From: Nitrospiraceae bacterium UBA6905
Lineage (GTDB): Bacteria > Nitrospirota > Thermodesulfovibrionia > Thermodesulfovibrionales > UBA6898
Direction of reading: 5' to 3'
DNA length: 41,025 bases
NCBI GenBank assembly: GCA_002451165.1
Contig: DKBH01000016.1
Coordinates: 1 to 41,025, forward strand
A program made the position numbers and the translations under genes. Positions 32,152-40,981 of this stretch are shown piece after piece (within the stretch, counting starts at the first letter, position 1; every line of letters begins with the position of its first letter). The notes beneath the pieces were generated by a model. The model saw only the letters and a program-made list of their open reading frames with translations. It had not been told where the DNA came from and made no database searches.

Positions 32152-33401
32152 TTACCTCGCCAATATATATTGCACCCACGCAATCACGATGATTGCCATG
32201 CATGCCGGAACCTTTTTACGGTAGATACCGTATAGTTCCGCAGCAAAGTATTCTCTGGTAAGAATAAGGCAGAGATGTACTGACGATAACGGCACACCGA
32301 CAAATCCTGCAGCAAAGGCAAGGGTAATCAGTGGCAGAGAAGAATTTCCTGCAAGCGAGACAAGCAAGGGAAAAGTACTCCCGACAAAACCTACCATATG
32401 GCCCGTGAGCATGCCAGCAGTGAATGGAAATATACAGAACAGGGGCACTACAGGAAAACCATGAAGCATAAAAAGGTCGGTGAGTTTTTTTACCGCACCC
32501 GATACCTCCATAGTCTCCTTGAACAGCATAATCCCGGCTATCATGACGAAGACCTCCGGTGAAAAGCCGAAGCGCAAGGCCCGCAGTATTCCGGCGATCC
32601 GATAATGGTAGTGCAGGAAAAGTGGAATGAGAACGACAAGCACTGCACTGTGAAGCTCGAGATGGGCACCAATGACCAGGGCAAGAACTGCTGTTATAGG
32701 AAGAAAGCTCAGCCATGCCGCCCTGCTACCGGGCAAAGGTATCTGACGCGCATATTCCTGTCCGGCAACTGTCATCTTTCCGTTGCCTCTCATGCTGAAT
32801 ACAAAGCCCATAAAGACCATGATTGCGGCATAGCCCATATTCGCAAGAATCAGCCTGTTTAATGCTATGCCGGAGACCGCCGAGGTAAAAAAACAATCCC
32901 TGGGTAAAGTGGAAGAATATATTCCCAGGGATGCCTGAACCAGCAATTGATGAATGCCTTTTCCTTGTTGCTCATATCAGTTCCTTCGGTTGCCTCCTTC
33001 ACCATGGGTGCAGAAAAATATGCACCTCCGAGGGAAGGGAGCCTGCCTATAAGAAGGGGCATGGATATCATAATTGCCTTTCTGAACCTGAAGGATGTCT
33101 TGATAATCCCCATCATACCGCTCAGGATGTTCTGCTCCCTGAGGACCATCTCAAATACTCGTATGAGGGAAAGAGACAGAAGAAGCGTTATCGTTATACG
33201 TCCTGTAGCAGCCTTTTCGGCCGCCAGCATTATTCCAGAGATATCCATACCATAAAAAAGGATGAGAGCAAAGGAAGATATGAGCATGACATACCCGATC
33301 TTAACGCCTTTCCTCAGCAGGAAGAACATACTCCCGATTATGAGCCCTATTCTGAAAACATCAAGCTTCATGAATTGTATCACATCTACCTTATCTATCA
33401 T
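32152..33401 (-). CDS. DUF401 family membrane protein, frame shifted by -1
   Basis: Two overlapping frames encode one polytopic protein. Frame one starts at 33401 (or at Met 11, 33371) and reads to PLYPGIVF. Frame two continues from the same bases as FTSAVSGIALNRLILANMG down to 32152. Joining them gives about 416 residues and roughly ten membrane helices, which fits DUF401 (TIGR00529-type) proteins of about 400 residues. Their role is unknown; they are possible transporters. The shift lies in a run of seven Ts in the mRNA sense (complement of 32887-32893). Upstream is the divergent parS-parA region. Confidence 0.75.
32886..32893 (-). other. Slippery heptamer at the DUF401 frameshift
   Basis: On the coding strand the zero-frame reads GTT TTT TTA, i.e. 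T TTT TTA, a perfect X XXY YYZ heptamer for -1 ribosomal frameshifting, followed by ACC. A -1 slip restores the DUF401 frame exactly. The same run is also a common site of sequencing or assembly error, so the sequence alone does not decide. Confidence 0.5.
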
Positions 33402-33523
33402 TTATGGACAATAATAAGAAAAGCATAGAATTTTTCCGATAAAATAGAAGAATTACTATACTTATAGAGTAATTTTTCACTCTTAATGCCTATTTCTCCA
33501 TATTTTATGCTTATTAAATGCTA

Positions 33524-33557
33524 TATTTTGACTGTTCCACGTGGAACAGTCAAAATA
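33524..33557. repeat. parS: parS centromere site inside a 34-bp perfect palindrome
   Basis: The core TGTTCCACGTGGAACA (33533-33548) is a symmetric variant of the ParB site TGTTTCACGTGAAACA. The perfect inverted repeat extends to 17 bp per arm, centred between 33540 and 33541. It lies 48 nt before parA. ParB probably nucleates here; the outer arms may serve as a parAB operator. Confidence 0.88.
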
Positions 33558-33570
33558 ACCTAAAAACCTA

Positions 33571-33596
33571 TATAATGCATTACTCCATGTTATAAT
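33571..33596 (+). promoter_or_regulatory. Two -10-like boxes upstream of parA
   Basis: TATAAT occurs at 33571-33576 and at 33591-33596, the latter ending 8 nt before the parA ATG. No good -35 matches were found. No ribosome site precedes parA, so a near-leaderless message is possible. Confidence 0.4.
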
Positions 33597-33604
33597 ACGA
33601 CGTC

Positions 33605-34375
33605 ATGGGCAAGGTAATCTCCATAGTAAACCAAAAGGGTGGCGTAGGAAAAACTACCACTGCGGTCAACTTGGCCGCGTCTCTTGCGCTTGCCGGCGAA
33701 AAAATACTTCTTATCGACACAGACCCTCAGGGGAACTCCACGTCAGGGCTTGGGATTTCGAGGGATGGCATTGATAGTTCGCTCTATGAGGTTATCGTGG
33801 GAAATTCCAGTTTGCTTGACGCTACAGTTATGACTGTCATCGAGCACCTCTTTATTGTTCCCTCGAGCATTGATCTGCTCGGCGCGGAGATAGAACTCGT
33901 TGATAGAGATGGTCGGGAGGCAATTTTATCACAATGTCTCGGGACTGTGCGTGACGCGTACCGATATATTCTTATCGATTGCCCTCCTTCATTAGGCCTG
34001 CTGACACTGAATGCTCTAGTGGCGTCTGATTCCTTAATTGTCCCGGTGCAGTGCGAATATTACGCACTTGAAGGGCTTAGCATGCTTACTAGAACCATCC
34101 AGCTTATACAGGGCTCTTATAACCGAGAGCTAGAAATAGAAGGGATACTATTGACCATGTTCGATATGAGAAACAACCTTGCCCATCAGGTTGCGAATGA
34201 AGTCAGAAGGCATTTCGGTGATAAGGTTTATCAGACTATTATTCCGAGAAATATTGCGTTAGGAGAAGCTCCAAGCCATGGAAAACCTGTCATGCTGTAT
34301 GATATGAAGTCCAGAGGTGCTCAGAGTTATCTTGCCCTTGCAAAGGAGATCTTACGTGAAAACAGCCTTAGGTAA
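33605..34375 (+). CDS. parA: Chromosome partitioning ATPase ParA/Soj
   Basis: 256 residues, the chromosomal Soj size. Deviant Walker A KGGVGKTT (11-18) with the signature Lys11, DTDPQGN, and LIDCPPSLGLLTLNAL. It forms ATP-dependent dimers on DNA that pull ParB-parS complexes. No Shine-Dalgarno before ATG 33605; a TATAAT ends 8 nt upstream. Overlaps parB by 20 nt. Confidence 0.97.
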   Translation: MGKVISIVNQKGGVGKTTTAVNLAASLALAGEKILLIDTDPQGNSTSGLGISRDGIDSSLYEVIVGNSSLLDATVMTVIEHLFIVPSSIDLLGAEIELVDRDGREAILSQCLGTVRDAYRYILIDCPPSLGLLTLNALVASDSLIVPVQCEYYALEGLSMLTRTIQLIQGSYNRELEIEGILLTMFDMRNNLAHQVANEVRRHFGDKVYQTIIPRNIALGEAPSHGKPVMLYDMKSRGAQSYLALAKEILRENSLR

Positions 34376-35177
34376 GGGGCTTGATGCCCTCATCCCCGAT
34401 AAGGGAGAAAATATCATACAGATCGATGTTGGCAGAATACTACCCGGCAAGCAACAACCGAGAAAGGTATTCAATGAAACTTCTCTTAATGAGCTCTCTG
34501 CTTCCATAAAAGAGAAAGGTATATTACAGCCAATCCTTGTTTCTAGAACTGGTGACGGCTCGTTTAACCTAATTGCCGGCGAAAGAAGATGGAGGGCGGC
34601 AATACAGGCTGGGCTGAAAAAAATTCCGGCAATCGTAAAAAATGTAGACTCTCGTGACTCTCTTGAAATGGCCCTTATTGAAAATATACAGAGGGAACAG
34701 CTTAACCCTATTGAAACCGCTGAAGGATTTTATAAGCTAATGCAGGAATTTAGCCTTACTCAGGAAGAACTGGCAGACAAGGTAGGAAAGGATCGTGCAA
34801 CGGTCGCCAATTATATACGTCTCCTGAAACTTCCTGTCGAGATAAAGGATATGATCTACATGGGAAAACTGAGCATGGGGCATGCTCGGGCATTGCTGGC
34901 TTTAGAGGGACGTGTTATTCAGGTTGAGGCAGCCAGAAAGATTATTAGGAGTGGTCTGAGTGTCCGCGAGGCTGAATTATTGGCAAAAAAATCTATCAGA
35001 CCTGCTAAAATACGGGCCGGGCAAGACCCTCAGATAATATCGCTTGAAGAGAAACTTATTAAGGCTTTAGGAAGTAAGGTCCATATTAAACAACAAAATA
35101 AGAAGAAGGGGAAAATAGAGATAGAGTACTATTCTCTGGAGGAGCTAAACAGGCTGCTCGACTTTTTATTGCAATGA
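34356..35177 (+). CDS. parB: Chromosome partitioning protein ParB/Spo0J
   Basis: 273 residues from GTG 34356, behind AAAGGAG; the start gives the usual MKTALGKGLDALIP. The CTP-binding/ParB box includes QPILV and AGERRWRAA. A helix-turn-helix (TQEELADKVGKDRATVANYIRLL region) binds parS. The C-terminus is a Lys-rich dimerisation end. It binds and spreads from the parS palindrome upstream. Confidence 0.96.
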   Translation: MKTALGKGLDALIPDKGENIIQIDVGRILPGKQQPRKVFNETSLNELSASIKEKGILQPILVSRTGDGSFNLIAGERRWRAAIQAGLKKIPAIVKNVDSRDSLEMALIENIQREQLNPIETAEGFYKLMQEFSLTQEELADKVGKDRATVANYIRLLKLPVEIKDMIYMGKLSMGHARALLALEGRVIQVEAARKIIRSGLSVREAELLAKKSIRPAKIRAGQDPQIISLEEKLIKALGSKVHIKQQNKKKGKIEIEYYSLEELNRLLDFLLQ

Positions 35178-35698
35178 AAAATATACTGATTACCGGACTT
35201 CAGGGTGCTGGAAAAACAACTATCATCAAAAAGCTTTGTGTGATCTTCAAGGAGTTTAATCCGGTTGGATTTATTACCTCCGAGCTGTATGAAGGTGAGA
35301 ATAGGGTCGGTATTGAGGTGTCAAATCTCTTCGGTGATAGCAGGGTATTTGCTCACAAAAGGCTAAAGAGTAAATTAACCGTAGGCAAATATAAAGTAGA
35401 CCTGAGGTTATTTGATGATTTTCTTGACAAGACCTTTTCAAGAGAAAAGAAGACGGGCCTGTATGTGATAGATGAAATTGGCAGGATGGAATGTTCATCA
35501 AGGAAGTTCTCTAAACTCATCATAGAGCTTCTTGACTCGAATCGGCCTGTAATTGCAGCAATTGCTGAAAAAGGGGCCACGCTTATCAATGATATTAAGA
35601 AAAGAGACGATGTGTCGCTGATTGAGGTTACCGACCAGAATAGGGATCTTCGCATAAAAGAACTAACCATGATGATCAGGGATCTCTTGCTCGAATAG
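35174..35698 (+). CDS. THEP1-like nucleoside-triphosphatase
   Basis: 174 residues, P-loop NTPase with Walker A GLQGAGKTT (8-16) and Walker B YVIDEIGRME, both characteristic of the NTPase_1/THEP1 family. Members hydrolyse NTPs; their cellular role is unknown. ATG 35174 overlaps the parB stop (ATGA), so it belongs to the par operon. The region is noticeably AT-richer than the acyl-assembly operon. Confidence 0.88.
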   Translation: MKNILITGLQGAGKTTIIKKLCVIFKEFNPVGFITSELYEGENRVGIEVSNLFGDSRVFAHKRLKSKLTVGKYKVDLRLFDDFLDKTFSREKKTGLYVIDEIGRMECSSRKFSKLIIELLDSNRPVIAAIAEKGATLINDIKKRDDVSLIEVTDQNRDLRIKELTMMIRDLLLE

Positions 35699-35723
35699 CT
35701 GCATTACCTCTTCAAGTTGAACT

Positions 35724-36902
35724 ATGCCATTCTCAGTAATAAACGGAATTGATCTCCTTGAAAAACTATTCCCCCGGCAATTGAAAAATGCCCGAGCCGG
35801 CCTACTGGTGCATCCAGCATCAATAAGCCGTAGCCTCAACCATACCATCGATATATGTATGAGATCTGCAAGATTCACGGTTACGGCCATCTTTGGTCCT
35901 CAGCATGGATTAAGGGGGGAAACCCAAGACAATATGATCGAATGGCAAGGGTTCAGAGACAAAACAACAGGGCTTCCCGTTTACAGTCTTTATGGAAAGA
36001 CGAGAAAGCCCTGCCGAGAGATGCTCGAGAATGTCGATTTCATCATCATAGATCTCCAGGACGTCGGAAGCCGCTATTACACTTTTATTTGGAGCATGTC
36101 TCTTGTCATGGAAGCATGCGAGGAGATGGGAAAGTCCGTTCTTATTCTTGATCGTCCCAACCCGATTACAGGTTGTTATATCGAAGGCCCTGTGCTCCAA
36201 GAAGAATTTGCTTCTTTTGTCGGTCTTCACCGGCTTCCGGCACGACATGGCATGACTCTTGGTGAGATCGGTCTTTATCTAAACAAATGCTATTATCCAG
36301 AACTGGACTTTTTTGTCATACCGATGCGCGGCTGGAAACGAGTATTATGGTACGATCAAACGCGTCTCCCCTGGGTTCTGCCATCTCCGAATATGCCAAC
36401 TATTGAAACAGCTATCGTTTATCCTGGCATGTGCCTTCTTGAGGGGACGAATCTGAGCGAGGGGAGAGGCACCACACGGCCGTTTGAGCTGTTTGGAGCT
36501 CCTTTTATCAGCCCTGATGCACTCGTGCAAAGACTGGACGAGCATAGACTACCAGGCGTTTTTTTCAGGCCTCTTCATTTCCTGCCAACTTTTCAAAAGC
36601 ATGCCGGCAAAGTCTGCGGAGGAGCCCAGATACATATACTTGACAGGGAAAAATTCAGACCTTTCAAAACGGCAGTAGCCGTTCTGAAGGTCATTTGTGA
36701 GTTGTATCCCACCAAGTTCAAATGGAAGAAGCCTCCCTATGAATACGAAAAAAGGCTCTTACCTATTGATATTCTGGCAGGCACTGACAGGCTGAGAAAG
36801 GACATTGAGCATGGGAGAGGACTTGCCTTCATGGAAAGCTGGTGGAATAGAGATCTCCGTGATTTCGATAAGGCGATCCGAAGCAGGTATCTGCTCTATT
36901 AG
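35724..36902 (+). CDS. NamZ-like exo-beta-N-acetylmuramidase (DUF1343)
   Basis: 392 residues with DUF1343 signatures: ARAGLLVHPASI, FGPQHGLRGE, IDLQDVGSRYYTF, DRPNPI and a C-terminal DIL. The family includes Bacillus NamZ, which removes MurNAc from peptidoglycan fragments. No signal peptide, so probably cytoplasmic here. The next gene makes UDP-MurNAc from MurNAc, strengthening this assignment. Start ATG 35724 with a weak ribosome site. Its stop overlaps the next start (TTAGTG). Confidence 0.88.
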   Translation: MPFSVINGIDLLEKLFPRQLKNARAGLLVHPASISRSLNHTIDICMRSARFTVTAIFGPQHGLRGETQDNMIEWQGFRDKTTGLPVYSLYGKTRKPCREMLENVDFIIIDLQDVGSRYYTFIWSMSLVMEACEEMGKSVLILDRPNPITGCYIEGPVLQEEFASFVGLHRLPARHGMTLGEIGLYLNKCYYPELDFFVIPMRGWKRVLWYDQTRLPWVLPSPNMPTIETAIVYPGMCLLEGTNLSEGRGTTRPFELFGAPFISPDALVQRLDEHRLPGVFFRPLHFLPTFQKHAGKVCGGAQIHILDREKFRPFKTAVAVLKVICELYPTKFKWKKPPYEYEKRLLPIDILAGTDRLRKDIEHGRGLAFMESWWNRDLRDFDKAIRSRYLLY

Positions 36903-38827
36903 TGGAACCGATCACGGCTTTCATTCCTGCTGCAGGTCTCGGAGAAAGACTTCGGCCTATAACAGATCATATCCCTAAACCTCTGCTTCCCATCTTGGGA
37001 ACCCCGGTGATCGAGACCGTGCTTCACCGAATTTCCCGGCTTGCGCCTACTGCTATTGCTGTTAACATGCATCATCGCTGGGAGCAGATACAGACCTGGG
37101 CAGCTTCGTCTGCATACGCACGGCTCATTTCACTATTTCATGAGGAACCGATTCTCGGTACTGGAGGCGCAATTAAGAACGCCTCTTCATGTCTGAAGGA
37201 ATCAACATTCATAGTTCATAACTCAGACATCGTCTCTGACATTGATTTATCCTCTCTTGTAGAGAGCCATCTGAGGTCGGGAAACATTGCAACGCTCGCA
37301 GTGCATGATAATGACAAATTCAACAATGTCTGGATAGATAGAGCGGGAAATCTCAGTTATGTGGCTAAGCAGAACAGCGCGGCCGATTCTACATTATGTA
37401 AAATTGCTTTTATGGGAATAGCAGTTTACTCTTCTGCATTTCTTGATTTCTTGCCATCAGGATCTTCCAGCGTAATTGATGCCTGGCTTGCTGCAATCAG
37501 ATCAGGACAAACTATTGGTACTCTTGATTTCTCAGGTTCTTCATGGACGGATATCGGTACACCGCATGCTTACGCTTTCGCTGTTTTTGATACCCTCAAG
37601 CGTCAGGGAAGAATAGTTTATGCTCATGCCTCGACAACTTGTGGCAATGCTGAACTTCAGGGGTATATTGTTGTCGAACAAGGAAGCTCAATCAATGATA
37701 ATGCCTTTGTCAGCAACAGCATTCTCTTGCCCGGTGCTCGTGTCGCATCAGGATCAAGGATAGAACTGAGCATTTTGGGTGCGCGTTTTCATGTATCGAT
37801 AGATACTGCATGTCTCCCGGAACGAACGCAGGCTCTTTCTATCCCATTATTAGAAAAGTTCGGCAGTCCTGGGGGCAGGGCCAATTCCGTATGTATAGGT
37901 ACTGGAGGCTCTGACAGGACCTTCTTTCGCATACCGCGTGGGGAGACTACCTTCGTTCTCATGACCTGCAAAGATTCAGACAAGGACTACGAGCGTCACC
38001 TTGCTCTGTCCAGGTTTTTCAGAAGACATGGAGTCCCGGTTCCGGAGTTGCTCGGAGAAGACATACCGATGAAACATGCCCTTTTTGAGGACCTTGGAGA
38101 CCTTTCACTGTATGCGTGGCTAGCGTGCAGACGAACCACAGATCATATACTGAACGTCTACCGCAAAGTTCTTGATATTCTGCTCATGCTTCATACCTCT
38201 GTCACGGATCATGCCGATGACTGCATGCTGTTGCGGGAACGAACTTTCGATTGGGAACATCTCAGATGGGAAAGCAACTATTTCATGGACAACTACATCG
38301 GCAATATTATGCAGATTCATACAATTGATCAGAAGCTTCTCGATGATGAGTTCGATCGTCTCGCCCGTACCGTCGATGCCTTTGATAAGGTTATCTTGCA
38401 CAGAGATTTCCAATCCCAAAATATTATGATTGTGCGCGGCAATAAACCGCGAATCATAGACTTTCAGGGTGCCCGCATGGGACCTGCCGCGTATGATGTC
38501 GCATCACTGCTTTGGGATCCCTATTCATGCCTTCACGACGTCGTGCGTGACATGCTGCTCTCCCACTATATTAATCGCAGAAAAGAAATCCGCACCGATT
38601 TCGATGAGCTTGCCTTCAGGGAAACGATCCTGCCTTGTAGACTTCAGCGCCATATGCAAGCTCTCGGGGCATACGGCTACCTCTCTCATGTAAAGGGCAA
38701 GAACCATTTTCTCAGACACATTCCCCAAGCATTGGCTTATCTAAAGCAGGAAAGCGCAGAGGCACAAAGCTCATATCCAGCACTGCATCGTATGCTCGCG
38801 GATATTCATGAAAAAACTGAGCATTAA
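36902..38827 (+). CDS. MurU-AmgK fusion: MurNAc-1-P uridylyltransferase and anomeric kinase
   Basis: 641 residues in three parts. Residues 1-230 are a nucleotidyltransferase with GLGERLRPITDHIPKPLLPI and a GTGGAIKNA loop, as in MurU. Residues about 240-300 look like left-handed beta-helix repeats (GSSINDNAFVSNSIL). Residues about 320-641 are an APH-type kinase with LHRDFQSQN near residue 500 and IIDFQGARMGP, as in AmgK. Together they turn free MurNAc or GlcNAc into UDP-sugar, bypassing early peptidoglycan synthesis. GTG 36902 overlaps the NamZ-like stop. Confidence 0.88.
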   Translation: MEPITAFIPAAGLGERLRPITDHIPKPLLPILGTPVIETVLHRISRLAPTAIAVNMHHRWEQIQTWAASSAYARLISLFHEEPILGTGGAIKNASSCLKESTFIVHNSDIVSDIDLSSLVESHLRSGNIATLAVHDNDKFNNVWIDRAGNLSYVAKQNSAADSTLCKIAFMGIAVYSSAFLDFLPSGSSSVIDAWLAAIRSGQTIGTLDFSGSSWTDIGTPHAYAFAVFDTLKRQGRIVYAHASTTCGNAELQGYIVVEQGSSINDNAFVSNSILLPGARVASGSRIELSILGARFHVSIDTACLPERTQALSIPLLEKFGSPGGRANSVCIGTGGSDRTFFRIPRGETTFVLMTCKDSDKDYERHLALSRFFRRHGVPVPELLGEDIPMKHALFEDLGDLSLYAWLACRRTTDHILNVYRKVLDILLMLHTSVTDHADDCMLLRERTFDWEHLRWESNYFMDNYIGNIMQIHTIDQKLLDDEFDRLARTVDAFDKVILHRDFQSQNIMIVRGNKPRIIDFQGARMGPAAYDVASLLWDPYSCLHDVVRDMLLSHYINRRKEIRTDFDELAFRETILPCRLQRHMQALGAYGYLSHVKGKNHFLRHIPQALAYLKQESAEAQSSYPALHRMLADIHEKTEH

Positions 38828-39341
38828 TATTGATGAGATACAGAAGGCTGCTGAAGATACGGAACGTGATGCCTTCGACTATTTTCTGGACCGGAACAAC
38901 GGTGAGGTCGTCATTCTGTCAGCAGATATAATAGCGCTTGCCAAAGAATTACTTTCCCAAAGCTACGATGACGATATTGCTGATTTTGATGATGTCGAGC
39001 CAGATGAGTTGCCTGAGATACCCGAGTGGATGGAAGATGAGATTGAATTGGCCCTCCATATCTTCTTACAGGAGCGGAAACGTTATGAGAGGATACCGGA
39101 ACGAAATCCTTCAGATACCTATGCTGCAATGAAGATATTCGCTGAAAATCTTGAAAACCGACAGTTGGGGGAACTTCTGCAGCAGGCGCTCGATGGAGAT
39201 GGTGCGTTCAGAAAGTTTAAGGACCTCCTGGTTCCCTATCCGAAAGAGCGGAAGCTCTGGCATAGCTTCAATGCCACGGCAGCAAAAAAAGAGATAATAT
39301 CATGGCTCGCATCGCACGGCATCGAACCTGCAACCCCTTGA
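38808..39341 (+). CDS. UPF0158 family protein
   Basis: 177 residues, acidic, with the UPF0158 pattern (INIDEIQKAAED at the start, LELLLPYPKERKLWHSF-like block as LLVPYPKERKLWHSF). Function is unknown. ATG 38808 overlaps the MurU-AmgK end by 20 nt, so it is translationally coupled to the recycling genes. Confidence 0.78.
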   Translation: MKKLSINIDEIQKAAEDTERDAFDYFLDRNNGEVVILSADIIALAKELLSQSYDDDIADFDDVEPDELPEIPEWMEDEIELALHIFLQERKRYERIPERNPSDTYAAMKIFAENLENRQLGELLQQALDGDGAFRKFKDLLVPYPKERKLWHSFNATAAKKEIISWLASHGIEPATP

Positions 39342-39456
39342 CATCAGTCCGTTTTACGCTGTGCGGTACTTGCCATATCTGCGCCCGGCTCTGCTCATTT
39401 CCTCCATCACATCCCATCATCCCTCTAGATTCTGTGCAGGCGCGACAGAAACTCAA

Positions 39457-39486
39457 TTGACAGAGTATTCTTCAAACACCGATAAT
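39457..39486 (+). promoter_or_regulatory. Promoter of the TIGR01212 gene, apparently leaderless
   Basis: TTGACA (39457-39462), an 18-nt spacer and GATAAT (39481-39486) end 5 nt before the ATG at 39492. Transcription would start at about the A of the ATG. No ribosome site lies between. Confidence 0.65.
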
Positions 39487-39491
39487 GAACT

Positions 39492-40424
39492 ATGCAGCGG
39501 TATAACTCCTTCGGACAATACATGAGAAAAAAATTCGGTGCCACCGTCTACAAGGTTAACGTGGACGCTGGTTTTACCTGCCCCAATCGTGACGGCACAC
39601 TGGGCTTTTCCGGCTGTATATACTGCAACAACGACAGCTTCAGGCCGAGCTCTTGTAAGCCTTCTCTTTCGATTTCCGAGCAGATACGCAACGGGATCAT
39701 CCACACAAAAAAACGCTTCAACGCGCATAAATTCCTCGTCTATTTTCAGGCATACACGAATACCTACGCCGCGGTGGAAGAACTTGAGCGGCTGTACAGG
39801 GAAGCACTTTCATCCCCGGATGTGATCGGCCTTGCAATCGGTACGCGTCCTGACGCTGTTGATCGTAATAAGATAGACCTGCTTGAATCTCTCGCATCGA
39901 AATTCTTCATACTTGTCGAATACGGACTGCAGTCCATGTATGATAAGAGCCTTGATTTCATCCAGCGCGGTCATAATTACAGCGCGTTTCTTCGCGCAGT
40001 CGAAATGACGATGGGCAGGAATATCCATATTGGAGCTCACCTGATGGCGGGGTTTCCCTCCGAAACCCGCGATGAAACACTTGCCATGGCGGGAGAGATA
40101 TCGCAGCTGCCCATAGGGTTCATTAAATTGCATCAGCTTCAGATAATAAAAGACACGCCCCTTGCAGCTCTGTATCGTGAAAGGCCGTTTCCTGTCTTCA
40201 CATATCAGGCATACCTCGACTTCGTTGCCGATTTTATTGAGCGGACTTCTCCGCATATTGTCTTTCAGCGGCTTTTTGCAACTGCTCCCGATTCAATTCT
40301 CATAGCGCCCGAGTGGGGCAGGAACAGGCATCAGATTCTGCAGGATATAGAAAAGAACCTTGCGATAAGGGATGCTGTTCAGGGACGAATCTTCAACCAG
40401 CGCACCGTAATCCTGACGGACTAG
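39492..40424 (+). CDS. TIGR01212 family radical SAM protein
   Basis: 310 residues, related to E. coli YhcC. The [4Fe-4S] cysteines are C30, C42 and C45 (DAGFTCPNRDG, then GCIYCNN). Other family features are VYFQAYTNTYA and LEYGLQS-type VEYGLQSMYD. The N-terminus QRYNSFGQYMRKKFG matches the family, supporting ATG 39492 despite the missing ribosome site. Substrate unknown. Convergent with the nitroreductase gene; their stop codons share CTAG. Confidence 0.92.
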   Translation: MQRYNSFGQYMRKKFGATVYKVNVDAGFTCPNRDGTLGFSGCIYCNNDSFRPSSCKPSLSISEQIRNGIIHTKKRFNAHKFLVYFQAYTNTYAAVEELERLYREALSSPDVIGLAIGTRPDAVDRNKIDLLESLASKFFILVEYGLQSMYDKSLDFIQRGHNYSAFLRAVEMTMGRNIHIGAHLMAGFPSETRDETLAMAGEISQLPIGFIKLHQLQIIKDTPLAALYRERPFPVFTYQAYLDFVADFIERTSPHIVFQRLFATAPDSILIAPEWGRNRHQILQDIEKNLAIRDAVQGRIFNQRTVILTD

Positions 40425-40927
40425 AAGTCCCGATAGACGATTAAATCCTTCAGTGCTTTGCGTTTTGTCGGACGCGGTATTTCATCCGGCCACCCCACGG
40501 CAATAACAGCCATCAGTTCGAGGTCGCTTCCAAGACCAAGCAGCTGCCTTATAGGGAGATCGCTCTTGATGATCTCACCAAGCCATACTGCGCCCAACCC
40601 CAGCGAATGAATCTCCAGAAGCATGTTCTGCAGACATGCTCCAATGCCCTGGATATCTTTTTCCCTGTGATAGATATTCGTTGTGGCTATGAAGACGGGT
40701 AGCAGCACCTGTGCGCCTCTTACTACCTTATCATAATGGGTAAGTTTCGATATCTCTGATATGAGCCCCCTTTCCTTGACAACGGCAAAGCGCCAGGGCT
40801 GATTGTTCAACCCTGAAGGGGCCCATCTGCCGGCCTCGAGAATCCTGTCAATCACCTCGTCAGATATCGGCTTGTCAATAAATTTTCGTATGCTTCGGCG
40901 TGATCTTATCGTTTCGATGATGTCCAA
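40421..40927 (-). CDS. Nitroreductase family protein
   Basis: 168 residues, FMN-dependent nitroreductase fold: RSRRSIRKF at the FMN phosphate, AGRWAPSGLNNQPWRF, and GIGACLQNMLLEIHSLGLGAVWLG. Reduces nitro or flavin-type substrates, or may cleave DMB-like rings; not resolvable by sequence. TTG 40927 is used, 5 nt after GGAG. Confidence 0.9.
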   Translation of the reverse strand: MDIIETIRSRRSIRKFIDKPISDEVIDRILEAGRWAPSGLNNQPWRFAVVKERGLISEISKLTHYDKVVRGAQVLLPVFIATTNIYHREKDIQGIGACLQNMLLEIHSLGLGAVWLGEIIKSDLPIRQLLGLGSDLELMAVIAVGWPDEIPRPTKRKALKDLIVYRDF

Positions 40928-40981
40928 AGCCGCTCCAATCTGCTAAAATTACCTGTCAATTAAATGCTATGAAGGAGTTAT

